17,708 bases of DNA, from the NCBI GenBank assembly GCA_903970355.1, contig CAJCIF010000112.1, positions 1-17,708 of the forward strand, written 5' to 3'. Within the stretch, counting starts at the first letter, position 1. Every line of letters starts with the position of its first letter. Position numbers and translations under genes: made by a program. This document shows, piece by piece, positions 1 through 7,072 of this stretch. The notes beneath the pieces were generated by a model. It was given only the letters and a program-made list of their open reading frames with translations. It was not told the origin of the DNA and searched no databases. This stretch comes from Actinomycetota bacterium (GTDB lineage Bacteria; Cyanobacteriota; Vampirovibrionia; Obscuribacterales; Obscuribacteraceae).

Positions 1-761
1 AAGTAAAAGAGAGCGGGGACATACCAGGCATGTGATGCTTTGACAATCAGTATGCAGGGCAATGCTAATTCATCATCGCTCCATCTCGATTCACCATAGC
101 CGCCACAAATTGCAAAACCGCCTTTTTCAGTCGATTGCTCTTTTGCTTTTCTCTTTTGATTTTGGCAAGCAAGTTCAAACCAGGAGTTGAGATCAATTTT
201 TTCGCTCAGTGCAATTAGATCCGCTGGCGAAGGGGTAACGGGTGGATTTTTACCCGGGCTAAAAAATGGCTCCCAGTGCCCTTCTAGTTCCGAAAGCGAA
301 TCTGCAAAACTTCTAAATTCAGGGCGACGCGGTTGCCAGAGATAATTTTCGGAATCGAAACTCAAATAGGTAGTAATGTGTTCGATTAAGTCGGCAAGAC
401 CAGTTCTGCCCGCAACCCAGAAAGGCTGGTATCCGATTTCCCTCAATAGAGGCAGAGATTTATGCCAACATTGTTCGGCCACTGCCTGATCGACCTGGGC
501 AACGAAAGCTTTTCCCACAAAAGGCCAGGACAAAGTGCCTATATTGGCTGTGGCACTAGTCTGTTTAAAAATAGCGGCAATTTTCTGGCAAGTAGGATCG
601 TCACTCGGGCAAGGCTGCGGCTCGGTATTCCACTTTCCGGATTCATCTCCGAGTTGCCAGCGCGATTGGTCAAGATATTCGAACCTGTATATCTGCTCTA
701 TGCGCTCTTTATTGATTGGGCGCCGCTCTTTCGATTCGCTCGTCAAATTCTGTCCTTTCAT
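1..761 (-). CDS. Hypothetical protein, 3' part missing (runs off the left edge)
   Basis: An uninterrupted reading frame of 253 codons runs from an ATG at 761 leftwards to the window edge without a stop, so the C-terminus lies outside. The product begins MKGQNLTSESKERR. It is rich in Trp and aromatic residues, has no signal peptide or membrane segment, and looks soluble and mixed alpha/beta. I recognise no family. Possible landmarks are a CPSDDPTC segment with two Cys near residue 50 and a GGFAICGGYGESRW stretch near residue 220. There is no clear Shine-Dalgarno (SD) sequence before the ATG, although a plausible promoter lies just upstream (790-817) and the terminator at 847-877 insulates it from the preceding gene. 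The opposite strand also carries a shorter open frame (462-848), but this one is longer, unbroken and better placed. Coding status fairly likely; function unknown. Confidence 0.6.
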   Translation of the reverse strand, partial: MKGQNLTSESKERRPINKERIEQIYRFEYLDQSRWQLGDESGKWNTEPQPCPSDDPTCQKIAAIFKQTSATANIGTLSWPFVGKAFVAQVDQAVAEQCWHKSLPLLREIGYQPFWVAGRTGLADLIEHITTYLSFDSENYLWQPRRPEFRSFADSLSELEGHWEPFFSPGKNPPVTPSPADLIALSEKIDLNSWFELACQNQKRKAKEQSTEKGGFAICGGYGESRWSDDELALPCILIVKASHAWYVPALFY

Positions 762-789
762 ATCATTTTCATTTTTAAAGGCTTAACTA

Positions 790-817
790 AGTATATGGAT
801 GAAGTGCCAGACTTCAA
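790..817 (-). promoter_or_regulatory. Candidate sigma70-type promoter for the left-edge gene
   Basis: On the minus strand TTGAAG (812-817) is followed after 16 bases by TATACT (790-795), about 30 bases before the ATG at 761. The spacer contains a small inverted repeat, GAAGT-N5-ACTTC (801-815), that could be an operator. Prediction by eye only. Confidence 0.35.
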
Positions 818-846
818 ACAAAGAAATTCTCGGGCGGGAATAAACT

Positions 847-877
847 AAAAGGAGCGCTTTTAACGAGCGCTCCTTTT
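847..877 (-). terminator. Rho-independent terminator of the small membrane protein gene
   Basis: A perfect 12-bp inverted repeat (AAAAGGAGCGCT, 847-858, and AGCGCTCCTTTT, 866-877) with a 7-base loop. The minus-strand 3' arm ends in TTTT and runs on into TTTTAGTTTA. It sits 24 bases after the stop of the 901-1176 gene. The A/T tails on both sides mean it could work in either direction, but no plus-strand gene ends here. Confidence 0.8.
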
Positions 878-900
878 AATTTTAAGAACCTGATTTTCGA

Positions 901-1176
901 CTAGGTGGTTACTTCGGCATGGGCGGTCGAGCTGTCTTCGTGCTCGACAATGTTTTTGGAAGTATTTCCGTAGAAATAACCTGCTCCAAAAGAAGCGGCT
1001 AAGCCAACGATTCCAACGAGAACGTTAGCATCTCCCCACATAAACGTTACTGATGCAACTACGCCTGCAATAACAAGAAGAACTGCGGCGTCGCGGCCAG
1101 GATTCGGGAGCTGCTCTTTGCCACGGGCAATCGCAAATCCTGCAAGTAGAGCAAAACAATCTAGCAAGGTGAACAT
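901..1176 (-). CDS. Small hydrophobic membrane protein, unknown function
   Basis: A 91-aa protein beginning MFTLLDCFALLAGFA. Three hydrophobic stretches are visible, roughly residues 1-17, 31-46 and 50-69. The last is Gly/Ala-rich and ends in an aromatic GYFYGN turn, followed by a polar, acidic C-terminal tail (HEDSSTAHAE). The start is well supported: AAGGAG lies 7 bases before the ATG. The gene stands alone between a roughly 200-base upstream gap and its own terminator, so it is probably monocistronic. I do not recognise the family. Location in the cytoplasmic membrane is inferred from composition. It is too short for a transporter of known type and could be a holin-like or stress-response membrane peptide, but nothing in the sequence decides this. 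Confidence 0.75.
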   Translation of the reverse strand: MFTLLDCFALLAGFAIARGKEQLPNPGRDAAVLLVIAGVVASVTFMWGDANVLVGIVGLAASFGAGYFYGNTSKNIVEHEDSSTAHAEVTT

Positions 1177-1378
1177 TTCCTTACTCCTTGGTTAATCGAC
1201 GCAACCCGTGAATTGCGACTTGTCTAACTTTGGGCGCTGAAGCGCTTGCGATCGGGAGATCTGACACGGTAATACCTTCATGCCACAACCCGCCTCAGCC
1301 AAAACGTCGAAAACTTAGGTTTAAGGTAAAGGGATAACCGAAAGCATCGAGTTTAATGCTCTGGCCAGTTAGTGCGGG

Positions 1379-2428
1379 TTATTTATGTGTTGATAGAGGA
1401 GCAGTTTGAACGTTAATCAGTTCACGGCCAAATTGGGTATCCCAATAATGGGCACCATATTTGGTGTAATAATCAATTGTCTTAGTTAACCCATCTTCCA
1501 GGGAAGTCTCCGGGACCCATCCTGTAAAGCGCAATATTTTGTTGACGTCCGAATAGAAATCACCAGGCTCTTGGGCCTTGCGCTCAGGAGAGAATTCGGC
1601 AAAATTCCATTGCCCTCTGCCGGCTTGCTTAATAATGACTTTGACCAGTTCTAAGAAAGTAACTGGAATATCTGAGCCGACATTGAAGATTTCGCCGTAA
1701 GCGGCAGGTGTTATGGCCACCCGCAAAATCGCTTCGACGGTATCGTCGACATAGCAAAAATCACGCAAAATACTGCCATCGCCAAAAACTTGAATTGGTT
1801 GATTATCCATAGCGAGGCGCACGAACCAATTGCAGACACCAAAGCGCGAGTGTCTCATTTGAGAGCGTGGGCCGTAGATGTTGCTAAGGCGCAGAAGCAC
1901 CGAGCGAATGCCATGCACATCGTTATAGACTTTGATGATTTTCTCGGCGGTCAAATTCGAGATTTCGTAAATCCCTTTCGGATTTGTAGGAGCTTCTTCG
2001 TTTACCGGCAAAGATACAGAAGGTCCGTATTGACCTCTTGTGCCGGTGTAGACAACAACGGCATCCGGGTTATATTTGCGGCATGCTTCCATGAGAATAG
2101 CTGTCGCTGTGATGTTCATATCGATATCCGGAAATGGATTTGTCATGCTCATGAGATGGCAAACCTGTCCGGCAAGATGGAAAACGTAATCTTTGCCACG
2201 CACGAGATATGTAACCGCACTCTCATCTCTGATGTCGCAAAAATTCACACGAACCTGGTCATTGACAGGCATTATGTTGAATTCATTGCCACCATAATCG
2301 GCAATCATGGCATCGAGAATCGTGACGTTCGCGCCTAACTCAGTAAGCCGAATGGCCAGATTTGACCCAATAAAACCCATTCCACCCGTGATTAACACGG
2401 ACTTTCCATAAAATTCGCTTTTGGGCAT
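1379..2428 (-). CDS. NAD-dependent epimerase/dehydratase (extended SDR), sugar nucleotide
   Basis: A 349-aa protein of normal length for extended short-chain dehydrogenases such as GalE, RmlB or WbpP, which act on nucleotide-activated sugars in the cytoplasm. The Rossmann dinucleotide motif GGMGFIG is at residues 15-21, with an acidic residue (D39) at the end of beta-2 typical of NAD(H) binding. FHLAGQ lies at 83-88 and TGTRGQYG at 128-135. GDGSILRDFCYVDD (216-229) is the usual sugar-nucleotide-binding RDF.YVDD region. The catalytic YxxxK reads Y154-EIS-N158, so the Lys is replaced by Asn, and the catalytic Ser/Thr is Thr (128 or 130). It is divergent from an aminotransferase/glycosyltransferase pair, which suggests joint synthesis and transfer of a modified sugar for a surface glycan. 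No strong SD is seen. The exact substrate cannot be assigned. Confidence 0.9.
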   Translation of the reverse strand: MPKSEFYGKSVLITGGMGFIGSNLAIRLTELGANVTILDAMIADYGGNEFNIMPVNDQVRVNFCDIRDESAVTYLVRGKDYVFHLAGQVCHLMSMTNPFPDIDMNITATAILMEACRKYNPDAVVVYTGTRGQYGPSVSLPVNEEAPTNPKGIYEISNLTAEKIIKVYNDVHGIRSVLLRLSNIYGPRSQMRHSRFGVCNWFVRLAMDNQPIQVFGDGSILRDFCYVDDTVEAILRVAITPAAYGEIFNVGSDIPVTFLELVKVIIKQAGRGQWNFAEFSPERKAQEPGDFYSDVNKILRFTGWVPETSLEDGLTKTIDYYTKYGAHYWDTQFGRELINVQTAPLSTHK

Positions 2429-2458
2429 TTTAAAAACCGTTCTTGATGAGATTTCCCT

Positions 2459-2520
2459 TAGTAAGCTGCTTGCAGATTTCCGCTTGACAATTGGTTTTTC
2501 TGCGCTTTTACGGCTTACTA
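2459..2520. repeat. 8-bp inverted repeat in the divergent intergenic region
   Basis: TAGTAAGC (2459-2466) and GCTTACTA (2513-2520) are perfect inverted copies 46 bases apart, flanking a consensus TTGACA hexamer (2484-2489) that has no good -10 at the standard distance. They lie in the control region between the divergent epimerase and aminotransferase genes and could be paired operator half-sites. Chance occurrence is possible. Confidence 0.25.
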
Positions 2521-2667
2521 GAGTGCAACGTCAAAGTCTACCATGTAAAGAAGGCAGCGCCAAATGGGCTCTGGTGCTCACAAATAAAGGGCTCTTAATT
2601 CGTGCCCTACTCTTTTCTTCTAGTATTTGCATACGCGCGCCATATCGGCGTGCAGAAAAGCTGCGAT

Positions 2668-2673
2668 GAGGTG
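2668..2673 (+). promoter_or_regulatory. Ribosome binding site deciding a GTG start
   Basis: GAGGTG ends 4 bases before the GTG at 2678 (GAGG core 6 bases before it). It favours that start over the upstream ATGs at 2627 and 2666, which lack one; the 2666 ATG overlaps the site itself. Confidence 0.55.
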
Positions 2674-2677
2674 TCGA

Positions 2678-3841
2678 GTGAAGGTTCCTTTTGGTGATCT
2701 AAAAGTTCACTATCAAGCATATAAAAGCGTTATAGACAGCGCCGTGCAAAGAGTACTTGATAGTGGCTACTATATTTTGGGCCCCGAACTGCAAAAATTT
2801 GAGGAAGAATTCGCTCAATTCTTGGGTTCGAATTATGTGGTCGGCTGCGCGTCTGGAACAGAAGCGATTTACCTCGCTCTTGCTGCGCTCAATATTGGAC
2901 CGGAAGATGAAGTGATTGTTGTTGCACATACAGCGGTCCCGACGATTAATGGCATATCGATGACTGGCGCAAAACCAGTATTCGTCGACATAGATCCATC
3001 TTCTGGGCTTATGGATCCGCAACTAATTGAAGCCAAAATCACAAGCCGCACAAAAGTGATAATGCCTGTGCACTTGTACGGTCGAATCGCTGACATGGAC
3101 TCGATTTTGAGCATTGCGCAAAAGCATGGATTGACGGTTATTGAAGATGTGGCGCAAGCAACTGGCGCGACATATAAAGGTAAAACGGCCGGCACCATGG
3201 CGGAATTCGGCACATTTAGTTTTTACCCGAGCAAAAATCTCGGTGCCTTCGGAGATGGTGGCGCTGTTGCTACAAAGACAAAAGAGAATTACGAACGGCT
3301 ACTCAAACTGCGCAACTATGGACAATCGAAACGTTATCACCACGATGAAATTGGCATAAACAGCCGCTTGGATGAGATTCAGGCTGCCATACTTGCTTGC
3401 CAAATTCCTTATGTGAAAGAGTGGAACGAAAAACGGATCGAGATTGCTCAACGATATACATGCGGCCTTTCCGGTATTGTTGAAACACCGGGGAAAGCGG
3501 GTGAGGGAGAGCATGTCTACCATCTTTATGTCATCCAAGTTGATGAGCGCGACGAACTGCAATCCTATTTGATGTCAGAAGGCATCGGCACACTAATTCA
3601 CTATCCAATTCCTTCCCATCTTCAAAACGCATACAAATATTTGGGCTACAAACCTGGTGATCTACCGGCTACAGAAAGAATGGCTAAGCGCATTTTGAGT
3701 TTGCCCATGTTTCCGGAATTGACTGATGAACAGATAGATACGGTCATTGCATCTATTGCGAACTTTTACAAACTAAGAAAAGTTTCGACATCGGTCGGCT
3801 CGGTCAACGATGTCGGCACCATTCAACAGACGCACAGATAG
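2678..3841 (+). CDS. DegT/DnrJ/EryC1/StrS-family sugar aminotransferase
   Basis: A 387-aa PLP-dependent transaminase of fold type I, usual length for the family. It transfers an amino group to a keto-sugar nucleotide. From the GTG start the protein reads MKVPFGDLKVHYQ, the classic N-terminus of these enzymes. The frame stays open to an ATG at 2627, but the ribosome site at 2668 supports 2678. Visible motifs are CASGTEAIYLAL (58-69, phosphate-binding), EDVAQATGA (156-164, with D157 for the pyridine nitrogen) and FYPSKNLGAFGDGGA (182-196), in which K186 is the Schiff-base lysine. NYGQSKRYHH and NSRLDEIQAAIL resemble the C3-aminotransferase branch (FdtB/QdtB/DesV-like), but I cannot fix the substrate. 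Its stop codon directly abuts the next gene's ATG. It is divergent from the epimerase and probably part of the same pathway. Confidence 0.92.
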   Translation: MKVPFGDLKVHYQAYKSVIDSAVQRVLDSGYYILGPELQKFEEEFAQFLGSNYVVGCASGTEAIYLALAALNIGPEDEVIVVAHTAVPTINGISMTGAKPVFVDIDPSSGLMDPQLIEAKITSRTKVIMPVHLYGRIADMDSILSIAQKHGLTVIEDVAQATGATYKGKTAGTMAEFGTFSFYPSKNLGAFGDGGAVATKTKENYERLLKLRNYGQSKRYHHDEIGINSRLDEIQAAILACQIPYVKEWNEKRIEIAQRYTCGLSGIVETPGKAGEGEHVYHLYVIQVDERDELQSYLMSEGIGTLIHYPIPSHLQNAYKYLGYKPGDLPATERMAKRILSLPMFPELTDEQIDTVIASIANFYKLRKVSTSVGSVNDVGTIQQTHR

Positions 3842-4543
3842 ATGTCGAATCGTAATCTTCCGCTAACCTCGATCTCCCTTATCATCCCTGCCTACAACGA
3901 TGAGACAACCGTTGGCAGGCTGATTACGGATAGCGCCAATTTGCTTAGCGAGATTTGTCCCGACTATGAAATTGTCACCGTCAATGATGGCAGCAAGGAC
4001 AATACGCTTGCGCTCCTCAATGAAAAAGCGGCCGCCAATAAGCGCGTTCGTGTCATAAATCACGAGGTGAATAAGGGTTATGGCGAGACAATTCGAGAAC
4101 TTTATTTGTCATGCCAAAAGGAACTAATTTTTTCACTGCCTGGCGACTATCAGTATGCTCCTAAAGAGTTGCTCGCCATGGCAGAAGGTCTGCGCAACTA
4201 TGATTTCGTTATCGGTCTTAGAGTCCATCGCAATGATCCCTGGCGCCGCAAGCTCCAGTCAAAAGTGTATAACCTGATGCTGCGTGTGCTCTATGGACAC
4301 AGACACAAAGACGTAAATTCCATCAAACTGTTTAGACGCGAGATTCTGCAAAAGATCACCCTGCAATCGCACACACCATTCGTTGATGCCGAGTTGTGTA
4401 TTCGTGCGGAACGCGCTGGTTATCGCGTCATTGAATTACCGATCGAACACTTGCCGCGCCTATCGACAGGGGCTTCGGGTGGAAAGATATCGGTCATATC
4501 TGAGACATTCGGCGATTTAATTCGTATGCGCTCCACTTTTTGA
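3842..4543 (+). CDS. Family 2 glycosyltransferase (GT-A fold, DPM1/GtrB-like)
   Basis: A 233-aa cytoplasmic-side glycosyltransferase. The N-terminal ISLIIPAYND (11-20) and VNDGSKDNT (47-55) are the nucleotide-binding signatures of GT2. The metal-binding region reads LPGDYQYAPKEL (99-110), matching the DPM-type DxDGQ.xP.EL with the first Asp replaced by Pro and D102/Q104 kept. PFVDAELCIRAERAGY (179-194) is the acceptor-side ED/DxE region. No C-terminal membrane helices follow, so it resembles the soluble, short DPM1-like class using polyprenyl phosphate or a membrane glycan acceptor. The ATG immediately follows the aminotransferase TAG with no SD, implying translational coupling. It probably transfers the sugar modified by the neighbouring enzymes; this is inference from context. 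Confidence 0.88.
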   Translation: MSNRNLPLTSISLIIPAYNDETTVGRLITDSANLLSEICPDYEIVTVNDGSKDNTLALLNEKAAANKRVRVINHEVNKGYGETIRELYLSCQKELIFSLPGDYQYAPKELLAMAEGLRNYDFVIGLRVHRNDPWRRKLQSKVYNLMLRVLYGHRHKDVNSIKLFRREILQKITLQSHTPFVDAELCIRAERAGYRVIELPIEHLPRLSTGASGGKISVISETFGDLIRMRSTF

Positions 4544-4574
4544 CCGAAATCATCTCCAGTTCTCGCTTCGGTTC

Positions 4575-4603
4575 TTGACAACCATTTGCGTACCTCTTAT
4601 ACT
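4575..4603 (+). promoter_or_regulatory. Near-consensus sigma70 promoter
   Basis: TTGACA (4575-4580), a 17-base spacer and TATACT (4598-4603) give a match with one deviation from the consensus hexamers. Transcription would start near 4610, leaving a 5' leader of about 155 bases before the ATG at 4767. This is the best promoter in the window. Confidence 0.75.
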
Positions 4604-4694
4604 TTGGGCGGCACGTGATTAAGCTTACGTGGCTAATTTTTACCAGGTCATTAAATCGTTAATTCGTGGCCAATTCGGCAACGAGTTGGCTGAA

Positions 4695-4717
4695 AGCGCT
4701 TGAATATTTCAAGTGCT
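4695..4717 (+). promoter_or_regulatory. Hairpin in the 5' leader of the GGDEF-like gene
   Basis: AGCGCTTGAA (4695-4704) pairs with TTCAAGTGCT (4708-4717), a 10-bp stem with one G-U pair and a 3-base loop, about 50 bases before the chosen ATG. It buries the alternative GTG at 4713, arguing against that start. No T-run follows, so it is not a terminator; a role in leader stability or translation is possible. Confidence 0.4.
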
Positions 4718-4766
4718 GGGTAGGATTGATCTAACTAAAGACTTTTGTTTGCGGAGTTTTAGCAAT

Positions 4767-6452
4767 ATGCTAACGGGCAAGAAATTAGGACCTGCACCTA
4801 GAATACGGAAACGACATCTAGCCGCTGTCCCCAGTATGGATGTATTTACCGGTTATCTGCGCGAGCTTCTCGCTGCGCCACCAGGAGCGGAATTCGATTT
4901 CACCTGGGATACCAACGGACAACATTTCACGATGACGCTTTGCTATAGCCGCCAAGCTGGCGTAGCTAACTGGAAGCTCTATCGTGGCAAAGAGACAAAA
5001 ACACAATTGGTCTGGGAACACCTCACCAACGACATTCCGCTCCTCTACAATCTCGTTGTTTCGCAAACCGGATCGGGCGATTCCACCTGTGATGCGGATC
5101 TCGCACTGGCACTTCAGCATGGAGAACTTACTTCTCCTGGAAGCAAGGCCGGTAGCTATATGGTTCGGAATCTCCAAAAACTTTTTGTCGAAGCTCAAAC
5201 TGACCTCGTTCGCAAAAACAAGAGCGATGAAGATGCTCCCCATGATTCAAAAGAAATTCCAAACATCCAGAATTGGGGACCGGAAAACGTTGTGCAGCAA
5301 GAAGCCGGCGCTCCTCCAGCAGTCAACATTGAGTTCCAACCAAATGTTTCGCCTCATTCAGCGCATACCGTAGACCTGACTCGTGGTCGTGGTCTTTTGC
5401 AGAGTTTACTCATTAACGAGATGGGTGTTCTCTCTTTCCCCGCCTTTCTCTTTTTGTTGGAACAAGAGTATTACAAAGCTTTGACTAGTAACGCTCCGCT
5501 TACAGTCGTACTGTTTCGCATTTCTGGTCTAGCCAGAGACGATGGCTCCTGTTACCAGGGCCCGTTGCCGAGACCGGCAGTTCAAAGTGCCCTTCAACAA
5601 CTGCGAGCTGGATTGCGGCGTACCGACATGATTGCCGAATACGAAGGTGGCTGCTTTATTTTCCTTTTGCCGGATACAGAGATTACTGGCGCAAAACTGT
5701 TCGCCCGCAAAATCAGCCGTTTCTTTTCAAACCCTTCATTGTTGCCGGGACCAGGCAATGCCGGTATGAAAGTCAGTTTCGGACTCGCTACTCTTGGCGA
5801 GAAGCTGAAAACACTGCCCGTATTACTGGGTGGAGCTGAACAAGCACTTTCAGCCGCTGAAGCGACAGATTGCACTGTAATTACATATGACGACTATGTG
5901 GAAAGCGTTTCCAATCCATGGCAAGACATGAGTCAAAACGCTACTCTCGTTGCACCTCGCAAGGGCATCAATCTTGATCCGATGCGCAATTTGCTTTCGC
6001 AACTCCGCGCTGAAGATCTCGGCATTTTCACCTATGCTGCCTGGTTAGTCTTTTTGGAGAGGGAATATCACCGCTCGATCAGACAAAGACGTATTTTGCT
6101 CAGCATGATTGTTCGCATGCGCCTGCATGATATAACCGCCAGCAACCCTTCCAACATGCTTCCTCAAGAAGCTGTGCGAGAAGCATTTCGACGTATCGGT
6201 CAAATGCAGCGCAAAGGCGATATCATCGGACACTTCACGCATGGCAACTTTGCCGTGTTGCGACCAGCCTGTTCAATTAAAGGCATGGAGCAACTTGCAC
6301 GCCAGATCAAGAAAACCCTCATGGAACGCCCACTTTCCAATGACTTCGATCATAACGATCTGCGCATAGGCATTCAAATATGCGCTGTCCGCGGCAATTC
6401 TTCTTTCCCGGACGCCTTGATGTTCCACCAAGTCGAAGCGACTGGCAGTTAG
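4767..6452 (+). CDS. Protein with two degenerate GGDEF domains; candidate c-di-GMP receptor
   Basis: A 561-aa protein in three parts. Residues about 25-145 form an unrecognised N-terminal domain (FDFTWDTNGQHFTMTLCY; later DADLALALQHGEL). A polar linker follows (about 148-205). Two GGDEF-fold domains come next, about 205-380 and 405-555. The first signature reads EGGCF (293-297) and the second THGNF (491-495) where active cyclases have GGDEF, so neither should make c-di-GMP. Both keep RxxD (R284/D287 and R482/D485) exactly five residues upstream, the position of the inhibitory c-di-GMP site. No membrane segment or signal peptide. The ATG is preceded by CGGAG at a long 10-base spacing; a GTG at 4713 lacks an SD and sits in a hairpin. 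Single-gene unit with a strong promoter. Receptor function is inference. Confidence 0.8.
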   Translation: MLTGKKLGPAPRIRKRHLAAVPSMDVFTGYLRELLAAPPGAEFDFTWDTNGQHFTMTLCYSRQAGVANWKLYRGKETKTQLVWEHLTNDIPLLYNLVVSQTGSGDSTCDADLALALQHGELTSPGSKAGSYMVRNLQKLFVEAQTDLVRKNKSDEDAPHDSKEIPNIQNWGPENVVQQEAGAPPAVNIEFQPNVSPHSAHTVDLTRGRGLLQSLLINEMGVLSFPAFLFLLEQEYYKALTSNAPLTVVLFRISGLARDDGSCYQGPLPRPAVQSALQQLRAGLRRTDMIAEYEGGCFIFLLPDTEITGAKLFARKISRFFSNPSLLPGPGNAGMKVSFGLATLGEKLKTLPVLLGGAEQALSAAEATDCTVITYDDYVESVSNPWQDMSQNATLVAPRKGINLDPMRNLLSQLRAEDLGIFTYAAWLVFLEREYHRSIRQRRILLSMIVRMRLHDITASNPSNMLPQEAVREAFRRIGQMQRKGDIIGHFTHGNFAVLRPACSIKGMEQLARQIKKTLMERPLSNDFDHNDLRIGIQICAVRGNSSFPDALMFHQVEATGS

Positions 6453-6460
6453 GAATTCAA

Positions 6461-6680
6461 TTTAAGTGCTCCGAAGCTGTTACGCAGCTTCTCCGCACGT
6501 AGTCACGCTGCGCTCCGCCACGGCAATTAGTTTTAAGCGCTCCGAATTTGCTACGCAATTTCTCCGCGCGTAATCACGCTGCGCTCCGCCACGGCTCCTC
6601 GCCGCGGCTGCGCTTCGCTATGCTTCGATACGGCAATTTGTTTTAAGTGCGGAGAAGCTGTTGCACAGCTTCTCCGCACG
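6461..6680. repeat. Three related intergenic hairpin repeats
   Basis: Three units share a hairpin of 33 bases with a 5-base loop: 6466-6498, 6537-6569 and 6647-6679. The third is a perfect 14-bp stem. The first two have a 3x3 internal mismatch (TCC opposite TCC). Copies 1 and 2 are followed by an identical 22-base tail (6503-6524 and 6574-6595). CGGCAATT(A/T)GTTTTAAG(T/C)GC (6521-6540, 6631-6650) precedes copies 2 and 3. Start-to-start distances are 71 and 110 bases, the difference being a 39-base insert ending near 6633. Stem ends covary (GTGC/GCAC versus GCGC/GCGC). No open frame is convincing here. It resembles a REP-like palindromic element cluster. Confidence 0.75.
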
Positions 6681-6711
6681 TAATCGCTGTGGCTGCTTCA
6701 TTGTTCAGCAC

Positions 6712-6748
6712 CGCCGGTAATACCAATGCTTTTGCACGGCGTTTTTTT
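6712..6748 (+). terminator. Possible terminator after the hairpin repeats
   Basis: CGCCG (6712-6716) can pair with CGGCG (6737-6741), with a small inner TGC/GCA pair, directly followed by seven T (6742-6748). The stem is short and the loop long, so the call rests mainly on the GC stem plus T-run. It would end the transcript of the GGDEF-like gene and carry the hairpin repeats in its 3' UTR. Confidence 0.45.
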
Positions 6749-6783
6749 CAGGTGGGTTCAGTTGTAAAAGGAAAACATTAATG

Positions 6784-6813
6784 TTGACCTTATGTCACAT
6801 TCATCCCCATAAT
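6784..6813 (+). promoter_or_regulatory. Candidate promoter upstream of the desaturase
   Basis: TTGACC (6784-6789), an 18-base spacer and CATAAT (6808-6813). It lies downstream of the putative terminator and about 260 bases before the desaturase ATG; the leader contains no other feature I can name. The 6453-7072 gap thus holds the hairpin repeats, a possible terminator, this promoter and a leader. Confidence 0.35.
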
Positions 6814-7072
6814 TTTTTGAGACGGGCTATCATAATCCATGTGATTACAGATTGTAGTTGCGTGACTACACCTTTTCAACCAAAGCCTTTTACATCAATC
6901 GGTCAATCAATCAAGCAACGCGCATTCCTTGACTTAAGTTTCAGAGCCTGATGTAAACCTTTATTTTGGTGGCTGGCACCTTTGCCAGACCGTTCCCGTC
7001 CGCTCATAAGACTTGGTGCGTATTTGCGCACCCGTTCGCTTTTTTTTGTTTTTCCGCCGAGGTATCGCACTT

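Noticed and set aside
462..848. Plus-strand open frame of 128 codons at the left end
   Set aside because: It is antisense to a longer, unbroken minus-strand frame (761 to the edge), runs into the terminator stem and has no ribosome site or recognisable product.
1790..2338. 182-codon plus-strand open frame
   Set aside because: Lies entirely antisense to the well-supported epimerase gene and its translation shows no family features.
2484..2512. Consensus promoter from TTGACA at 2484
   Set aside because: At 16-18 bases downstream only TTTACG-like sequence is found; no acceptable -10.
4713..4766. GTG at 4713 as start of the GGDEF-like protein
   Set aside because: No ribosome site, buried in the 4695-4717 hairpin, and the extra 18 residues look random; ATG 4767 has CGGAG upstream.
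4610..4766. c-di-GMP riboswitch (GEMM) in the leader of the GGDEF-like gene
   Set aside because: The conserved GEMM core sequences are not found; only one simple hairpin is visible.
6461..6680. CRISPR array
   Set aside because: Three imperfect units with unequal spacing and similar, not unique, spacers; no cas genes. A hairpin-repeat family fits better.
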